The notes below the pieces were generated by a model. It saw only the letters and a program-made list of their open reading frames with translations. It was not told the DNA's origin and did not search any database. Below, in pieces: positions 1-10,526 of a DNA stretch of 33,920 bases; the stretch's first letter is position 1; every line of letters begins with the position of its first letter. Origin of the DNA: Candidatus Contendibacter odensensis (lineage in GTDB: Bacteria > Pseudomonadota > Gammaproteobacteria > Competibacterales > Competibacteraceae); the NCBI GenBank assembly GCA_002747185.1, contig PDTV01000001.1:1-33920 (forward strand). Direction: 5' to 3'. Both the position numbers and the translations under genes were made by a program.

Positions 1-578
1 GGCGTTTAGACCCAAAATTGCGGTCAGCTGGTGGTTGTTCGGGGCGTAACTGTAGGTGTCGGTGAACGAGAAAGGGGCACCGCCAGGCTCCAGGATTTGA
101 CTCAAACGATTGCCAACGCCGTCATAGGTGTAAGAATGGGTGGTGCCTCGATTCGATGAGTACACCGACGTTAACCGGTCCAGGGCGTCGTAGCCGAATG
201 TGAAATTTTTGCCCGGATAGATTGGCCGTTCGTCCTGGATCGTGCTGATAGTGTCGGTGACCGTGTAGTCCAGTTGGTATCCTGCACGGTACCGCCATTG
301 CCGCTGACCGTATAGGCGTCAATCCGTCCGTCGAGATCAAAATTCACGGTGCGCTGCATTTCGTTACTGTAAGTCAGGATTTGGCCGAGGCTATTGTAGG
401 TGTAACACCAGGTGCGGGTCGCACCGGTATCCAGCGCCGTTTCGGTACGGCTGAGCCGATTCCCTTGGTCGTCGTAGCTGAATTCTGTACGTTTGTTGGG
501 TTCGACGATTTGGGTCGGCAGGCGAAAGAGCGGATGCCATTGGGTGGCATGCGGCGAACTTTGTTCGGTGGATAGGAT
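1..578 (-). pseudogene. RHS/YD-repeat protein fragment, frameshifted
   Basis: On the reverse strand this stretch encodes YD-repeat sequence typical of RHS proteins, in two frames. Frame one (about 578 down to 280) gives FRLPTQIVEPNKRTEFSYDD and then a CYTYNSLGQ repeat. A second frame (about 275 down to 1) gives FGYDALDRLTSVYSSN, SYTYDGVGNRLSQ and a YAPNNHQLTAI segment. The switch lies near 270-285, so the copy as sequenced is not translatable end to end. The join between the YNSLGQ and YSNEMQ segments also looks like an internal deletion, which is inference. Intact RHS proteins run to well over a thousand residues, so this is a piece, and it runs off the left edge of the window. RHS proteins are surface-exposed or secreted and often carry toxic tips; no tip domain is visible here. 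Confidence 0.8.
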
Positions 579-669
579 GGATTCATGAAATATGAACGAG
601 TAGCTGCACCGCTTGCACCGCGTTCCATCCTTAATACTTCTGAACATGCTCGCATTCTGGACAACGCAT
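579..669 (-). pseudogene. N-terminal relic of a zinc-ribbon protein, frameshifted
   Basis: Reading the reverse strand from the ATG at 669, the frame gives MRCPECEHVQKY and then stops. Skipping one base in the TTAAT at 631-635 continues it as KDGTRCKRCSYSFIFHES. Together these form a compact CxxC...CxxC zinc ribbon, a common N-terminus of small bacterial zinc-ribbon proteins. A strong Shine-Dalgarno (GGAGGGGG) sits just upstream of this ATG, so the start was once real. After about 30 residues the sequence changes abruptly into RHS repeat sequence (about 566-579). The gene is therefore a relic: a single-base frameshift plus replacement of its 3' part. The protein it came from cannot be named from this piece. 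Confidence 0.6.
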
Positions 670-747
670 GGCGTACCCCCTCCGCTCTTTAAGCTAAAGA
701 GCTGAAGCTAAGCAAGTCTCGTGTAGCATACAACGATACGCTAGCAA

Positions 748-763
748 TGTTTCACGTGGAACA
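748..763. promoter_or_regulatory. parS: parS site (ParB binding)
   Basis: TGTTTCACGTGGAACA has one asymmetric position pair relative to the perfect 16-bp parS palindrome known from Bacillus and Pseudomonas. It lies in the non-coding leader of glyQ. ParB loads at such sites near the origin to organise and segregate the chromosome. parA and parB are not in the window. Confidence 0.85.
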
Positions 764-890
764 TCGCCTGAACTATTGGATTGCTGTTTCAGGATGAATC
801 TATTAGCCCTGTCGAGATATACTGAGCTATAAAATTTAGAGAGTATTCACGGGCGGTCAATCCGTCTTTTTTCAGCTTTTGGAGGCGCCT

Positions 891-1811
891 GTGCGCGATG
901 TATCAACCTTCCAGGGACTGATCCTGGCCTTGCAAGACTACTGGGCACGCCAAGGCTGCGTGCTGTTACAACCTTATGATATGGAAATGGGGGCAGGTAC
1001 ATTCCATCCTGCCACATTCCTGCGTGCTATCGGCCCCGAACCGTGGAGCGCTGCCTATGTACAGCCTTCCCGTCGCCCTACCGATGGTCGTTATGGCGAA
1101 AACCCTAATCGTCTGCAACACTATTATCAATACCAGGTGGTTATTAAACCCTCGCCATTAAATTTGCAGGATCTTTATCTTAGCTCGCTGCGTGAACTCG
1201 GTCTTGATCCACTAATTCACGATATTCGCTTTGTCGAGGATAACTGGGAATCACCGACGCTCGGTGCCTGGGGCCTGGGCTGGGAGGTCTGGTTAAATGG
1301 TATGGAAATTACCCAGTTCACTTATTTTCAACAGGTCGGTGGACTTGATTGCAAGCCTGTAACTGGCGAAATCACGTACGGCCTTGAACGCATTGCCATG
1401 TACCTGCAAGGTGTGGAGAGTGTTTTCGACCTGATCTGGACAGATGGCGCTCTGGGTCGAGTAACCTATGGTGACGTGTTTCATCAGAATGAAGTGGAAA
1501 TGTCTACCTATAACTTTGAGCATGCGGATACAACATCGCTATTTGCTTGGTTTGACACCTGTGAGTCTGAAAGCAACCGATTAATCGAAGCAGGACTTCC
1601 CCTGCCCGCCTACGAAATGACCTTGAAAGCATCACATACCTTCAATCTTCTGGATGCCCGCAAAGCGATTTCTGTCACCGAACGCCAGCGTTATATCTTG
1701 CGGGTTCGCACGCTGGCACGCGCCGTGGCACAAGCCTATTATGATACTCGCGCAGCACTGGGTTTCCCGATGTGTGCGCAGACTACCCATGCGGGGGTGA
1801 CCCGTGACTGA
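891..1811 (+). CDS. glyQ: glycyl-tRNA synthetase alpha subunit
   Basis: This is the catalytic subunit of the alpha2beta2-type glycyl-tRNA synthetase, which charges tRNA-Gly in the cytoplasm. Conserved features include [17 protein letters not shown] near the N-terminus, the class II motif-2 region [16 protein letters not shown] (about residues 56-71), [20 protein letters not shown], and the C-terminal [16 protein letters not shown] place the start at GTG 891 because GGAGG at 881-885 lies 5 nt upstream. An in-frame TTG at 879 is possible but would put that ribosome site inside the gene. The length of 306 residues fits the family (303 in E. coli). The stop overlaps the glyS start by 8 nt, so the two subunits are translationally coupled. 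Confidence 0.97.
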   Translation: MRDVSTFQGLILALQDYWARQGCVLLQPYDMEMGAGTFHPATFLRAIGPEPWSAAYVQPSRRPTDGRYGENPNRLQHYYQYQVVIKPSPLNLQDLYLSSLRELGLDPLIHDIRFVEDNWESPTLGAWGLGWEVWLNGMEITQFTYFQQVGGLDCKPVTGEITYGLERIAMYLQGVESVFDLIWTDGALGRVTYGDVFHQNEVEMSTYNFEHADTTSLFAWFDTCESESNRLIEAGLPLPAYEMTLKASHTFNLLDARKAISVTERQRYILRVRTLARAVAQAYYDTRAALGFPMCAQTTHAGVTRD

Positions 1812-3879
1812 TACCCGTGATCTGCTCATTGAAATTGGCACCGAGGAATTGCCGCCCAAAGCGCTGGCAGAATTATCGCTAGCCTTCGAGCGCGGTATTA
1901 TTGAAGGGCTGGAAAAGGCCGGATTCCCGGATAGCGACACCAGGCGCTTTGCCACCCCACGACGCTTGGCGGTTCAAGTCAATGCCCTGCCTGTCAAGCA
2001 GCCTGACCGTAAAATGGAACGACGTGGCCCAGCGTTGAGCGCCGCCTTCAATGCCGATGGCCAGCCGACTAAAGCCGCAGAAGGCTTTGCCCGCTCCTGC
2101 GGTGTCAGCGTTGCCGATTTACAGCAACACGACACACCCAAAGGTGCCTGGCTGGTTTATACCAAAATGGAACCGGGTGCAGAGACCGCCAACAAAATCC
2201 CGGACATTGTCAAAAACGCACTGGCTGCCTTACCGATTCCCAAGCGAATGCGTTGGGGTGATCGTGATGATGAATTTGTACGGCCTGTCCATTGGGTGGT
2301 GTTACTGTTTGGCAATACCGTGATTCCGGCCACGATCATGGGTGTCGATACCGGTCGAGAAACTCGTGGCCATCGGTTCCACCATCCTGACCCTATCCAG
2401 ATCACCAGCCCGGCTGACTATGCCCACCAGCTAGCCACAGATGGCAAGGTCATCGCTGATTTCAATGAACGCCGCGAACGAGTGCGTACACAAGCGGAAG
2501 CAGCAGCGCTCAAATTAGGCGGTTCTGCGGTCATTGATTCCACCCTGCTTGATGAAGTGACCGCACTGGTCGAATGGCCCATCGCCCAGGCGGGTAATTT
2601 CGAGCAGCGTTTTCTCGATGTACCGGCTGAAGCGCTTATCAGCACCATGCAAGACCATCAACGTTACTTTCCAGTCGTCGATGATGACGGTCACCTGTTG
2701 CCGCACTTTATCACCATGACCAATCTGGAAAGTCGCGACCCCACCCAGGTACAAGCGGGTAACGAGCGGGTTATTCGTCCACGTTTCAGTGATGCCGAAT
2801 TTTTCTGGAACCAGGATCGCAGGCGACCCCTGGCTGCCCACCAGCATACCCTGGAGCATGTCGTGTTTCAGCAACGGCTGGGGACTGTGGCACAAAAAAG
2901 TGCGCGGGTTGCAGCATTAGCCCGCCTCATCGCGACCCATAATCACACCAATCCTGACTGGGCTGAGCGGGCGGCACTGCTGGCAAAATGTGACTTAATG
3001 ACCCAAATGGTACAGGAATTTCCGGAGCTGCAAGGGATCATGGGGCGCTACTATGCATTGCATGATAAAGAAGTTGCTGAAGTCGCCCAGGCACAAGAAG
3101 AGCATTATTGGCCACGTTTCGCCGGCGACCGCTTGCCTGAAACAGCAACTGGCCAGGCACTGGCACTGGCCGATCGCCTCGATACCTTAGTGGGTATTTT
3201 TGCGATTGATCAAGCACCTTCCGGCACTAAGGATCCTTTTGCCCTGCGTCGTGCTGCACTGGGAGTATTACGCATTATTATCGAAGGCCAACTTGATCTC
3301 GATCTGCAAAGCCTGCTGAACCAGGCGGCCAGCCACTTTGATAGTACGCTCAATGCCGAGAAAGCCATCGAAACGGTCTTTCAATTTATGATGGAACGGC
3401 TGCGTGGCTATTACCTGGATCGTGGTATTCGTGCCGATACTTTTGAAGCCGTGCTGGAATGTTGCCCAACCCGACCACTGGATTTTGACCACCGTATTCA
3501 GGCGGTAAGTCGCTTCAGGGAGCGCCCTGAAGCAGTCAGTCTGGCGGCAGCGAACAAACGCATTCGTAATATCTTGAAGAAAATAGAGACAGCACCACCT
3601 TCCGAGGTGAATCCTGATTTACTTCTTGAGGATGCGGAACATGCGCTGGCTGCACGCTTGACAATCCTTTCATCTGAAGCTATGCCATTGATGGAACACG
3701 GCGCATATCATGAAGCGTTAACGCTGCTCGTAGGTTTGCGTGAACCTGTTGATACGTTTTTTGACCAGGTGCTGGTTATGGTTGAAGACATGGCCTTGCG
3801 TAAAAACCGGCTTGCCTTGCTGAATAGGCTGGGTAATTTATTTCTGAAAGTTGCTGACTTTTCGCGCCTGCAAGATTGA
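1804..3879 (+). CDS. glyS: glycyl-tRNA synthetase beta subunit
   Basis: This is the large subunit of the tetrameric glycyl-tRNA synthetase, responsible for tRNA recognition. It has 691 residues (689 in E. coli). The N-terminal signature [15 protein letters not shown] (residues 7-21) is diagnostic. A conserved block [14 protein letters not shown] lies at about residues 474-487, and the C-terminal region resembles the DALR-type anticodon-binding fold ([16 protein letters not shown]). The GTG start lies within the last codons of glyQ (8-nt overlap). The gene is followed by a 139-bp gap holding two parS sites. Confidence 0.97.
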   Translation: MTDTRDLLIEIGTEELPPKALAELSLAFERGIIEGLEKAGFPDSDTRRFATPRRLAVQVNALPVKQPDRKMERRGPALSAAFNADGQPTKAAEGFARSCGVSVADLQQHDTPKGAWLVYTKMEPGAETANKIPDIVKNALAALPIPKRMRWGDRDDEFVRPVHWVVLLFGNTVIPATIMGVDTGRETRGHRFHHPDPIQITSPADYAHQLATDGKVIADFNERRERVRTQAEAAALKLGGSAVIDSTLLDEVTALVEWPIAQAGNFEQRFLDVPAEALISTMQDHQRYFPVVDDDGHLLPHFITMTNLESRDPTQVQAGNERVIRPRFSDAEFFWNQDRRRPLAAHQHTLEHVVFQQRLGTVAQKSARVAALARLIATHNHTNPDWAERAALLAKCDLMTQMVQEFPELQGIMGRYYALHDKEVAEVAQAQEEHYWPRFAGDRLPETATGQALALADRLDTLVGIFAIDQAPSGTKDPFALRRAALGVLRIIIEGQLDLDLQSLLNQAASHFDSTLNAEKAIETVFQFMMERLRGYYLDRGIRADTFEAVLECCPTRPLDFDHRIQAVSRFRERPEAVSLAAANKRIRNILKKIETAPPSEVNPDLLLEDAEHALAARLTILSSEAMPLMEHGAYHEALTLLVGLREPVDTFFDQVLVMVEDMALRKNRLALLNRLGNLFLKVADFSRLQD

Positions 3880-3921
3880 GCTTTCTGCTTATGCCATACC
3901 TTCAGGACAATCTTTGAATAA

Positions 3922-3937
3922 TGTTTCACGTGAAACA
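3922..3937. promoter_or_regulatory. parS: parS site (perfect palindrome)
   Basis: TGTTTCACGTGAAACA matches the canonical parS exactly, and the symmetry extends one base on each side. It lies between glyS and gmhB, 38 bp from a second site, and is the best match in the window. Confidence 0.92.
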
Positions 3938-3975
3938 TGTATACCCATGCTTCAACAAGTCGAAACCCCACCCGA

Positions 3976-3991
3976 TGTTCCACGTGGAACA
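3976..3991. promoter_or_regulatory. parS: parS site (perfect palindrome, GG/CC variant)
   Basis: TGTTCCACGTGGAACA is a perfect 16-bp palindrome and the symmetry extends three further bases each side (3973-3994). It is the Pseudomonas-like form of parS. It sits 27 bp ahead of the gmhB start, so ParB bound here could overlap any gmhB-proximal promoter. Confidence 0.9.
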
Positions 3992-4018
3992 TCGGATTAA
4001 CCGGCTTTCCCAAATACG

Positions 4019-4549
4019 ATGAAACTAATCATTCTGGATCGTGACGGGGTTATCAACGAAGACTCCGACGACTTTATCAAATCACCCGATGAGTGGATTC
4101 CCATTCCGGGCAGTCTGGATGCTATCGCCCGCCTTAATCACATGGGCTACCGCGTTGTCGTTGCGACCAATCAATCAGGCATCACCCGAGGATTGTTCGA
4201 TCTGGAAACGCTCAATTGTATTCACAAGAAAATGCATCAGATGGTACAAAATGCAGGTGGCCTGATTGATGCTGTTTTTTTCTGCCCCGATATGGATGAC
4301 GCCAACCGCAATCGAAAACCACATCCCGGCATGTTGCTCGCCGCTGGCGACCGATTGAAATGCAATCTACGCGACGTACCCATGGTCGGTGATAGTGTGA
4401 GTGATATTCGGGCGGCACGCGCTGCCAATGCACGGCCTTTCCTGGTACGAACGGGCAAGGGAATTAAAACGCTGGAGCAAGAAAAGGAGCTTTGCGCAAC
4501 AGTGCAAACCTTTGATAATTTAGCTGCTGTCGCCGACTACCTGACGTAG
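4019..4549 (+). CDS. gmhB: D-glycero-D-manno-heptose 1,7-bisphosphate 7-phosphatase
   Basis: This HAD-family phosphatase removes the 7-phosphate from heptose bisphosphate on the route to ADP-heptose for the LPS inner core. HAD motif I is DRDGVIN (residues 7-13, nucleophile D7 and acid D9), motif II is TNQSG (50-54), the motif III lysine lies in RKPHPG (K100), and motif IV is GDSVSD (124-129). The length of 176 residues is slightly short for the family. E. coli GmhB has a zinc knot of three Cys and one His between motifs II and III; here only C89 remains, so this copy probably binds no zinc. No strong ribosome site precedes the ATG. It lies between glyS and plsC, a common neighbourhood for gmhB in beta- and gammaproteobacteria. 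Confidence 0.88.
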   Translation: MKLIILDRDGVINEDSDDFIKSPDEWIPIPGSLDAIARLNHMGYRVVVATNQSGITRGLFDLETLNCIHKKMHQMVQNAGGLIDAVFFCPDMDDANRNRKPHPGMLLAAGDRLKCNLRDVPMVGDSVSDIRAARAANARPFLVRTGKGIKTLEQEKELCATVQTFDNLAAVADYLT

Positions 4550-4556
4550 CAACATT

Positions 4557-5357
4557 ATGGATAACACATACACCGAACCTGAACCGCCACCGGATTCTGG
4601 CGCAGCCACTCGTACTTTTATACCTATTTTGCTGCGCTCGTTTCTGTTTTCAATCGGGATGGTACTTTCAACAGCCATTATCAGCACAGCCGTCCTACTG
4701 TGCTTTCCCCTACCTTTCGCCTACCGCTACAAAGTCTCGCAATTGTGGAGCCGTTTCAATCTTTGGTGGCTATCGGTAACCTGTCGGATCAACTATCAAG
4801 TTCACGGTGCAGAACATATTCCAGATCATCCGGTGGTCATCATGTCCAAGCATCAATCCACCTGGGAAACGCTATTTTTTCAGCAATACCTGCCACCGGT
4901 TGCCTGGGTTATCAAGCGTGAATTGCTGTGGATACCCCTCTTCGGCTGGGCTTTATACCTACTACGTCCTATCGCTATCAATCGTCAGGCCAGTATTTCA
5001 TCCGTCAAACAGGTTATCCGCCGCGGCGGGGCGCATTTAAAACAAGGCCAATGGGTAGTGATCTTTCCAGAAGGGACCCGCACTGCACCTCATACTCGTC
5101 AGCGTTATGGTATTGGTGGTGCTGCACTCGCTTCGCAAAATGGTTACCCCGTTTTACCCGTTGCACTTAATGCGGGTGAGTACTGGCCACGAAAAAGCTT
5201 TATCAAGTACCCCGGCACGATCAAGGTTGTGTTTGGGGCATCCATTGAGACTAAAGATCGTTCACCACAAGCGATCACCCGGCAGGTTGAGCACTGGATC
5301 GAAGATACCATGGCACAGATTGGCTGTGCGGTTGCCAACGACCAAAACAATCAGTAA
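4557..5357 (+). CDS. plsC: 1-acyl-sn-glycerol-3-phosphate acyltransferase (PlsC-type)
   Basis: A membrane acyltransferase that makes phosphatidic acid from lysophosphatidic acid, or a lipid-acylating relative. The hydrophobic segment at about residues 22-50 is a membrane anchor. The acyltransferase motif is HQSTWE (H99 to E104), i.e. HX4E rather than the textbook HX4D, with FPEGTR at 170-175 as the phosphate-binding motif and LPVALNAG further on. The HX4E form recurs in the paralogue that sits beside glyS-gmhB in beta/gammaproteobacteria. The start is 7 bp after the gmhB stop, so the two are probably cotranscribed. The exact acyl acceptor cannot be read from the sequence. Confidence 0.88.
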   Translation: MDNTYTEPEPPPDSGAATRTFIPILLRSFLFSIGMVLSTAIISTAVLLCFPLPFAYRYKVSQLWSRFNLWWLSVTCRINYQVHGAEHIPDHPVVIMSKHQSTWETLFFQQYLPPVAWVIKRELLWIPLFGWALYLLRPIAINRQASISSVKQVIRRGGAHLKQGQWVVIFPEGTRTAPHTRQRYGIGGAALASQNGYPVLPVALNAGEYWPRKSFIKYPGTIKVVFGASIETKDRSPQAITRQVEHWIEDTMAQIGCAVANDQNNQ

Positions 5358-5547
5358 CCATGGGCACTGTCTACTATAAGCCTTTGCCCATAGGCATTAC
5401 TCTTTCAATGGGCCATGGAGATCACCTGATAACGTCTTTTGGTGCCATCTGACAACACTGGCGACACTGACAACAGTTCGCGCAAATCCTGCAAATGATC
5501 AAATATCCGCCTGTTTGCAGGCTAAAACCTGCTATCATGGCGTGCAC

Positions 5548-6015
5548 TCAAAACCCGCCTCGCGCCCCGAAGGCTGTGGTCAGTATAATCAATACGCCCA
5601 GCAGCAAATTTGTCCAGACCAGCCGCTGCACCCACACGACCTGCCGTCCTGCGGCTGGAAAATTCTGTGCAGTTACCGCTCGACGTAACCGCAAGAATAT
5701 GACGAAATACAGCACCAGATAAATCAGCACCATCACCATACCCAAGGCGGTCATCATATGAATATGCCAGCCCAGATTGCCCATGCCGCCGTAGCTCGCG
5801 ATAAGCCAAAAACCGGTCACTGGCAAAATAATCACTGCTGCCCAGACACTCCAGAAAAAACGCCCTAGCACAGCCGTGAGTAATTGCAGTCGCTGCGGCG
5901 CTTCCAATTGGGCAACCACAACTGGACGTAGCGCCATTTGCGAGAAAAACATGCCGCCAACCCAAATAACAGCAAACAAGATATGCAGCGTATAAGCAAG
6001 TGCCATCAGTTTCAC
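5548..6015 (-). CDS. CopD-like four-helix integral membrane protein
   Basis: A 152-155 residue inner-membrane protein with four hydrophobic segments (about residues 5-24, 50-70, 85-107 and 127-147). The opening HILFAVIWVGGMFF, with an early His and a W-x-GG-x-F pattern, resembles CopD/DUF2269-type proteins, and a second histidine pair lies at HIHMM. Such proteins are often listed as copper-resistance or haem-related, but substrate and partner are unknown here. GTG 6015 and ATG 6006 are both possible starts; GGAG (6019-6022) is better spaced for ATG 6006. It is convergent with plsC and followed upstream by a repeat-filled gap. Confidence 0.72.
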   Translation of the reverse strand: MKLMALAYTLHILFAVIWVGGMFFSQMALRPVVVAQLEAPQRLQLLTAVLGRFFWSVWAAVIILPVTGFWLIASYGGMGNLGWHIHMMTALGMVMVLIYLVLYFVIFLRLRRAVTAQNFPAAGRQVVWVQRLVWTNLLLGVLIILTTAFGARGGF

Positions 6016-6096
6016 ACTCCAATCAGACTCAAGATGGTGTACTTCGAGGATAGATCAAAAGCAATAAATCAAGTGGCTTATAGCCAGTTCTAAAAA

Positions 6097-6198
6097 TATA
6101 GCGGAACCCATTAAATTTGATTAACGGGTTCCGCTATATCCATCTGTTTTAACGCGCAAACACTATAAATCGTTCCAGTTTATAGTGTTTGCGCTATA
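6097..6198 (+). repeat. Dispersed two-hairpin repeat, copy A
   Basis: This is a 102-bp unit with terminal TATAGCG...CGCTATA inverted ends. Hairpin 1 pairs TATAGCGGAACCC (6097-6109) with GGGTTCCGCTATA (6126-6138), 13 bp perfect. Hairpin 2 pairs GCGCAAACACTATAAA (6154-6169) with TTTATAGTGTTTGCGC (6179-6194), 16 bp perfect around a 9-nt loop. Between them lies a conserved ATCCATCTGTTTTAAC linker. Two further copies lie at 19589 and 24602. The ends are consistent with a TA target duplication, as for Tc1/mariner-IS630-type MITEs; that is inference. Confidence 0.9.
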
Positions 6199-6220
6199 CC
6201 GGCCTGTATAGTGACAGATG

Positions 6221-6297
6221 TCGGGTTTCCTGCTTTCGCAGGAGTGACAGGATTGATCGACATACCGTCGTCATGCCCGCGTTGGCCGGCATCCAGC
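6221..6297. repeat. Inverted pair of dRS3/REP-like palindromic units
   Basis: Two degenerate copies of the widespread 'GTCATTCCCGCGAAAGCGGGAATCCAG'-like motif face each other. The first (6221-6250) contains CCTGCTTTCGCAGG followed by AGTGACAG. The second (about 6268-6297) reads GTCATGCCCGCG and then GGCATCCAG. Facing pairs of this kind resemble BIME/REPIN arrangements. They sit immediately after repeat copy A, in the gap before murU's 3' end. Confidence 0.6.
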
Positions 6298-6452
6298 GAT
6301 ATCGCCCGTGGAGGCGAGAAGAAAACCCTTGTTCGTTCACCTTAGCAGTATTCTTGCGGTTGGCTATCGCTATCACCCGGTGATTGAGGCCAGTCACGGT
6401 CGCGCATTGGGAAATACGAAAACAAACGTTTCAATCTCAATGCCCAAGACTT

Positions 6453-8128
<1,676 letters not shown>

Positions 8129-8216
8129 CCAATTTGACTCCCTGAATAAGTGCATTGCGACAAATATCAATCTATGCGATGTTAAGGCACTTTGAGTAAC
8201 GCGAAAAGCCTGACCT

Positions 8217-10508
8217 GTGAAGCCCTATTCCCTAACGTTTATTATTATCATCCTATCGATAGTGCTATCTTCACACAACGTGCAAGCACAATCCGCTGAT
8301 TTTCTCGACCCCTGGGGTTGGGGGCGCTGTGAACCTGATGATCTGGCGCGGGAAATTGTTGTTCCGAACCGGAATGCGCCTTTACCCAATGCGCTACCGA
8401 TTCAGGCAGAAGCCGATCGCGCTGAATCCTCAGAGACCCAATCCGTGTTAGCTGGTGATGTCCGCCTGTCATACGGCAATCAGCGATTGCGTGCTGAACG
8501 AATCATAGTAGAACGACCTGCCAATCGGGTAATAACGGAAAGCGGCTTTATTTACGGTGCACCCCGTCAGGCCTTTCGCGGCCAGCGAGCAGATATCAAT
8601 CTGAATGCCAGGACAGGTCGCTTCGATGATGTCGATTATTACCTGCCAGAGCGCAATGCCCAAGGTTATGCTGAAACCGCACGTATTGATAAAGCGCAGC
8701 AAAAAAGCCAGCTGGAGGATGTTACGTACTCCACATGTCGGCGCGGTCGGGAAGATTGGCAGATCCGTGCCCGTGATATGAAGCTTAATCACAAAACAGG
8801 GCGTGGCTCAGCCCGTGATATTACCCTGCGGCTTCGGAACATGCCGCTGTTCTATTTTCCCTACCTGTCATTTCCGATCACGGATGAACGGCAATCCGGT
8901 TTCCTGTTTCCACGCCAGGGATTCAGTAGTGAAACCGGTCTTGATGTGCAAATTCCCTATTATTGGAATATTGCTCCAAACCATGATATGACCATTACAC
9001 CTCGATTAATGTCTTCGCGCGGCTTGCTGGTGGGCATGGAATACCGTTATCTACGTCCCGATCGTCGTGGTGAAATCAGCTTTGAATACCTGCCTTATGA
9101 CCGCCGCTACGGTGATGCGCGTGGATCGTTCAATATTATTGACCAGGCACAGCCCCTAAAAAACACCTACACCAACCTGCGCTTTGAGTACGTTTCTGAT
9201 GACAATTATCTTAAGGATTTAAGCAACAACCTGGACTTTCTCACAGTCAATTATCTGGAACGGCATCTGGAAGCGCGCTACTACGGCACCTGGTGGCAGG
9301 CGCGAGCACGGTTACAAGGATTCCAGATTCTCAATCCGGCCTTATTCAGGCTCAGTGGCACAGCCTACCAACGCTTGCCACAATTGCGTTTTGATGGCAC
9401 ATGGCCTGCTTTCGGTAATACCGGATTGAGTTATCAGATTCATAGCGAGATGGTCTATTTTCATCAACCGGATGCTGTAACCGGTCTGCGACTGGATGTG
9501 TGGCCCGCTGTTGCCTGGACACTGAAAAAGCCGTGGGGCTATATAAAACCGCAAGCGGGCTTTCGCTATACCGGCTATCAATTGAATACTACCAAATTGA
9601 CCGCCCCTGAAATTAACAGATCACCTTCACGTATAGTACCGGTGCTGGATATCGATAGCGGCCTCTTCTTCGAGCGCCCTTTACAGACCAGTTGGTTAGG
9701 CATGGCTACCGGCACCCAGACACTGGAACCCCGCTTGTATTACCTCTACGTGCCTTACCGCAAGCAAAGCGATATTCCGCTTTTTGACAGTAGCCTGATG
9801 GATCGGGACTACGATTGGTTATTCCGCCAGAACCGTTTTACCGGCGCAGATCGTTTAGGTGATGCCAATCAACTGACACTTGCATTAACAACCCGCCTGA
9901 TTGACGGCACCAGTGGTCGTGAACGATTGAGTGCCAGTATCGGCCAAATCCAGTATTTCGAGGATCAGCGCGTCACACTCACTGCCAGCCAGCAACCAGA
10001 GACCGCCGCAACTTCAGGCTTGATTGCCCAAGGAAGACTCAATCTATCGTCAAGGTGGTCAACGCAATTTGGCCTACAGATGGAACCCGACAACAATGAC
10101 ATATCGCGCACCACTTTTGATTTACATTATTACGCCAATCCTCGGCAATTATTCAACATATCCTACCTGCTGGATCGTAACCAGCCGCATCGTGGATTAA
10201 ATGACCAGATTCATTCCCTGGACATTTCCTTCCTGTGGCCAATCAACGCACAATGGCGGTCAATGGCTCGCTGGAATCAGTCACTCAGTGCCCATCGAAA
10301 TCTGGAAACACTTGGCGGTATTGAGTATGAAGACTGCTGCTGGGCACTACGAGCCGTGGCGCGTCAATACCGCAAGAGCCCGCTGGATGCGGATACACAA
10401 ACCAATTTTTATGTTGAGCTGGAATTAAAAGGCTTATCCCGTTTGGGCAGCGGCCTGGAAACTATTTTGCGTAACTCCATTTTTGGCTACCAGCCAATCC
10501 GTTACTGA
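8217..10508 (+). CDS. lptD: LPS-assembly outer-membrane protein LptD
   Basis: This is the outer-membrane beta-barrel that, with LptE, inserts lipopolysaccharide into the outer leaflet. The 763-residue product has a signal peptide (about residues 1-24, cleavage after VQA) and an N-terminal OstA-like jellyroll (about 60-200) that receives LPS from LptA. A long barrel region rich in alternating aromatic strands follows. Four cysteines at C38, C174, C706 and C707 match the C31/C173/C724/C725 set of E. coli that forms the two non-consecutive disulfides needed for function. The start is GTG 8217. The gene is followed by surA after 18 bp, and SurA is the periplasmic chaperone that helps fold LptD. 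Confidence 0.96.
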   Translation: MKPYSLTFIIIILSIVLSSHNVQAQSADFLDPWGWGRCEPDDLAREIVVPNRNAPLPNALPIQAEADRAESSETQSVLAGDVRLSYGNQRLRAERIIVERPANRVITESGFIYGAPRQAFRGQRADINLNARTGRFDDVDYYLPERNAQGYAETARIDKAQQKSQLEDVTYSTCRRGREDWQIRARDMKLNHKTGRGSARDITLRLRNMPLFYFPYLSFPITDERQSGFLFPRQGFSSETGLDVQIPYYWNIAPNHDMTITPRLMSSRGLLVGMEYRYLRPDRRGEISFEYLPYDRRYGDARGSFNIIDQAQPLKNTYTNLRFEYVSDDNYLKDLSNNLDFLTVNYLERHLEARYYGTWWQARARLQGFQILNPALFRLSGTAYQRLPQLRFDGTWPAFGNTGLSYQIHSEMVYFHQPDAVTGLRLDVWPAVAWTLKKPWGYIKPQAGFRYTGYQLNTTKLTAPEINRSPSRIVPVLDIDSGLFFERPLQTSWLGMATGTQTLEPRLYYLYVPYRKQSDIPLFDSSLMDRDYDWLFRQNRFTGADRLGDANQLTLALTTRLIDGTSGRERLSASIGQIQYFEDQRVTLTASQQPETAATSGLIAQGRLNLSSRWSTQFGLQMEPDNNDISRTTFDLHYYANPRQLFNISYLLDRNQPHRGLNDQIHSLDISFLWPINAQWRSMARWNQSLSAHRNLETLGGIEYEDCCWALRAVARQYRKSPLDADTQTNFYVELELKGLSRLGSGLETILRNSIFGYQPIRY

Positions 10509-10526
10509 TGCCATCTGATCTGACTT

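Noticed and set aside
5358..5547. Terminator or regulatory element between plsC and the CopD-like gene
   Set aside because: Only scattered CCATGG/GGGCC-type pairings and no T-run; nothing convincing.
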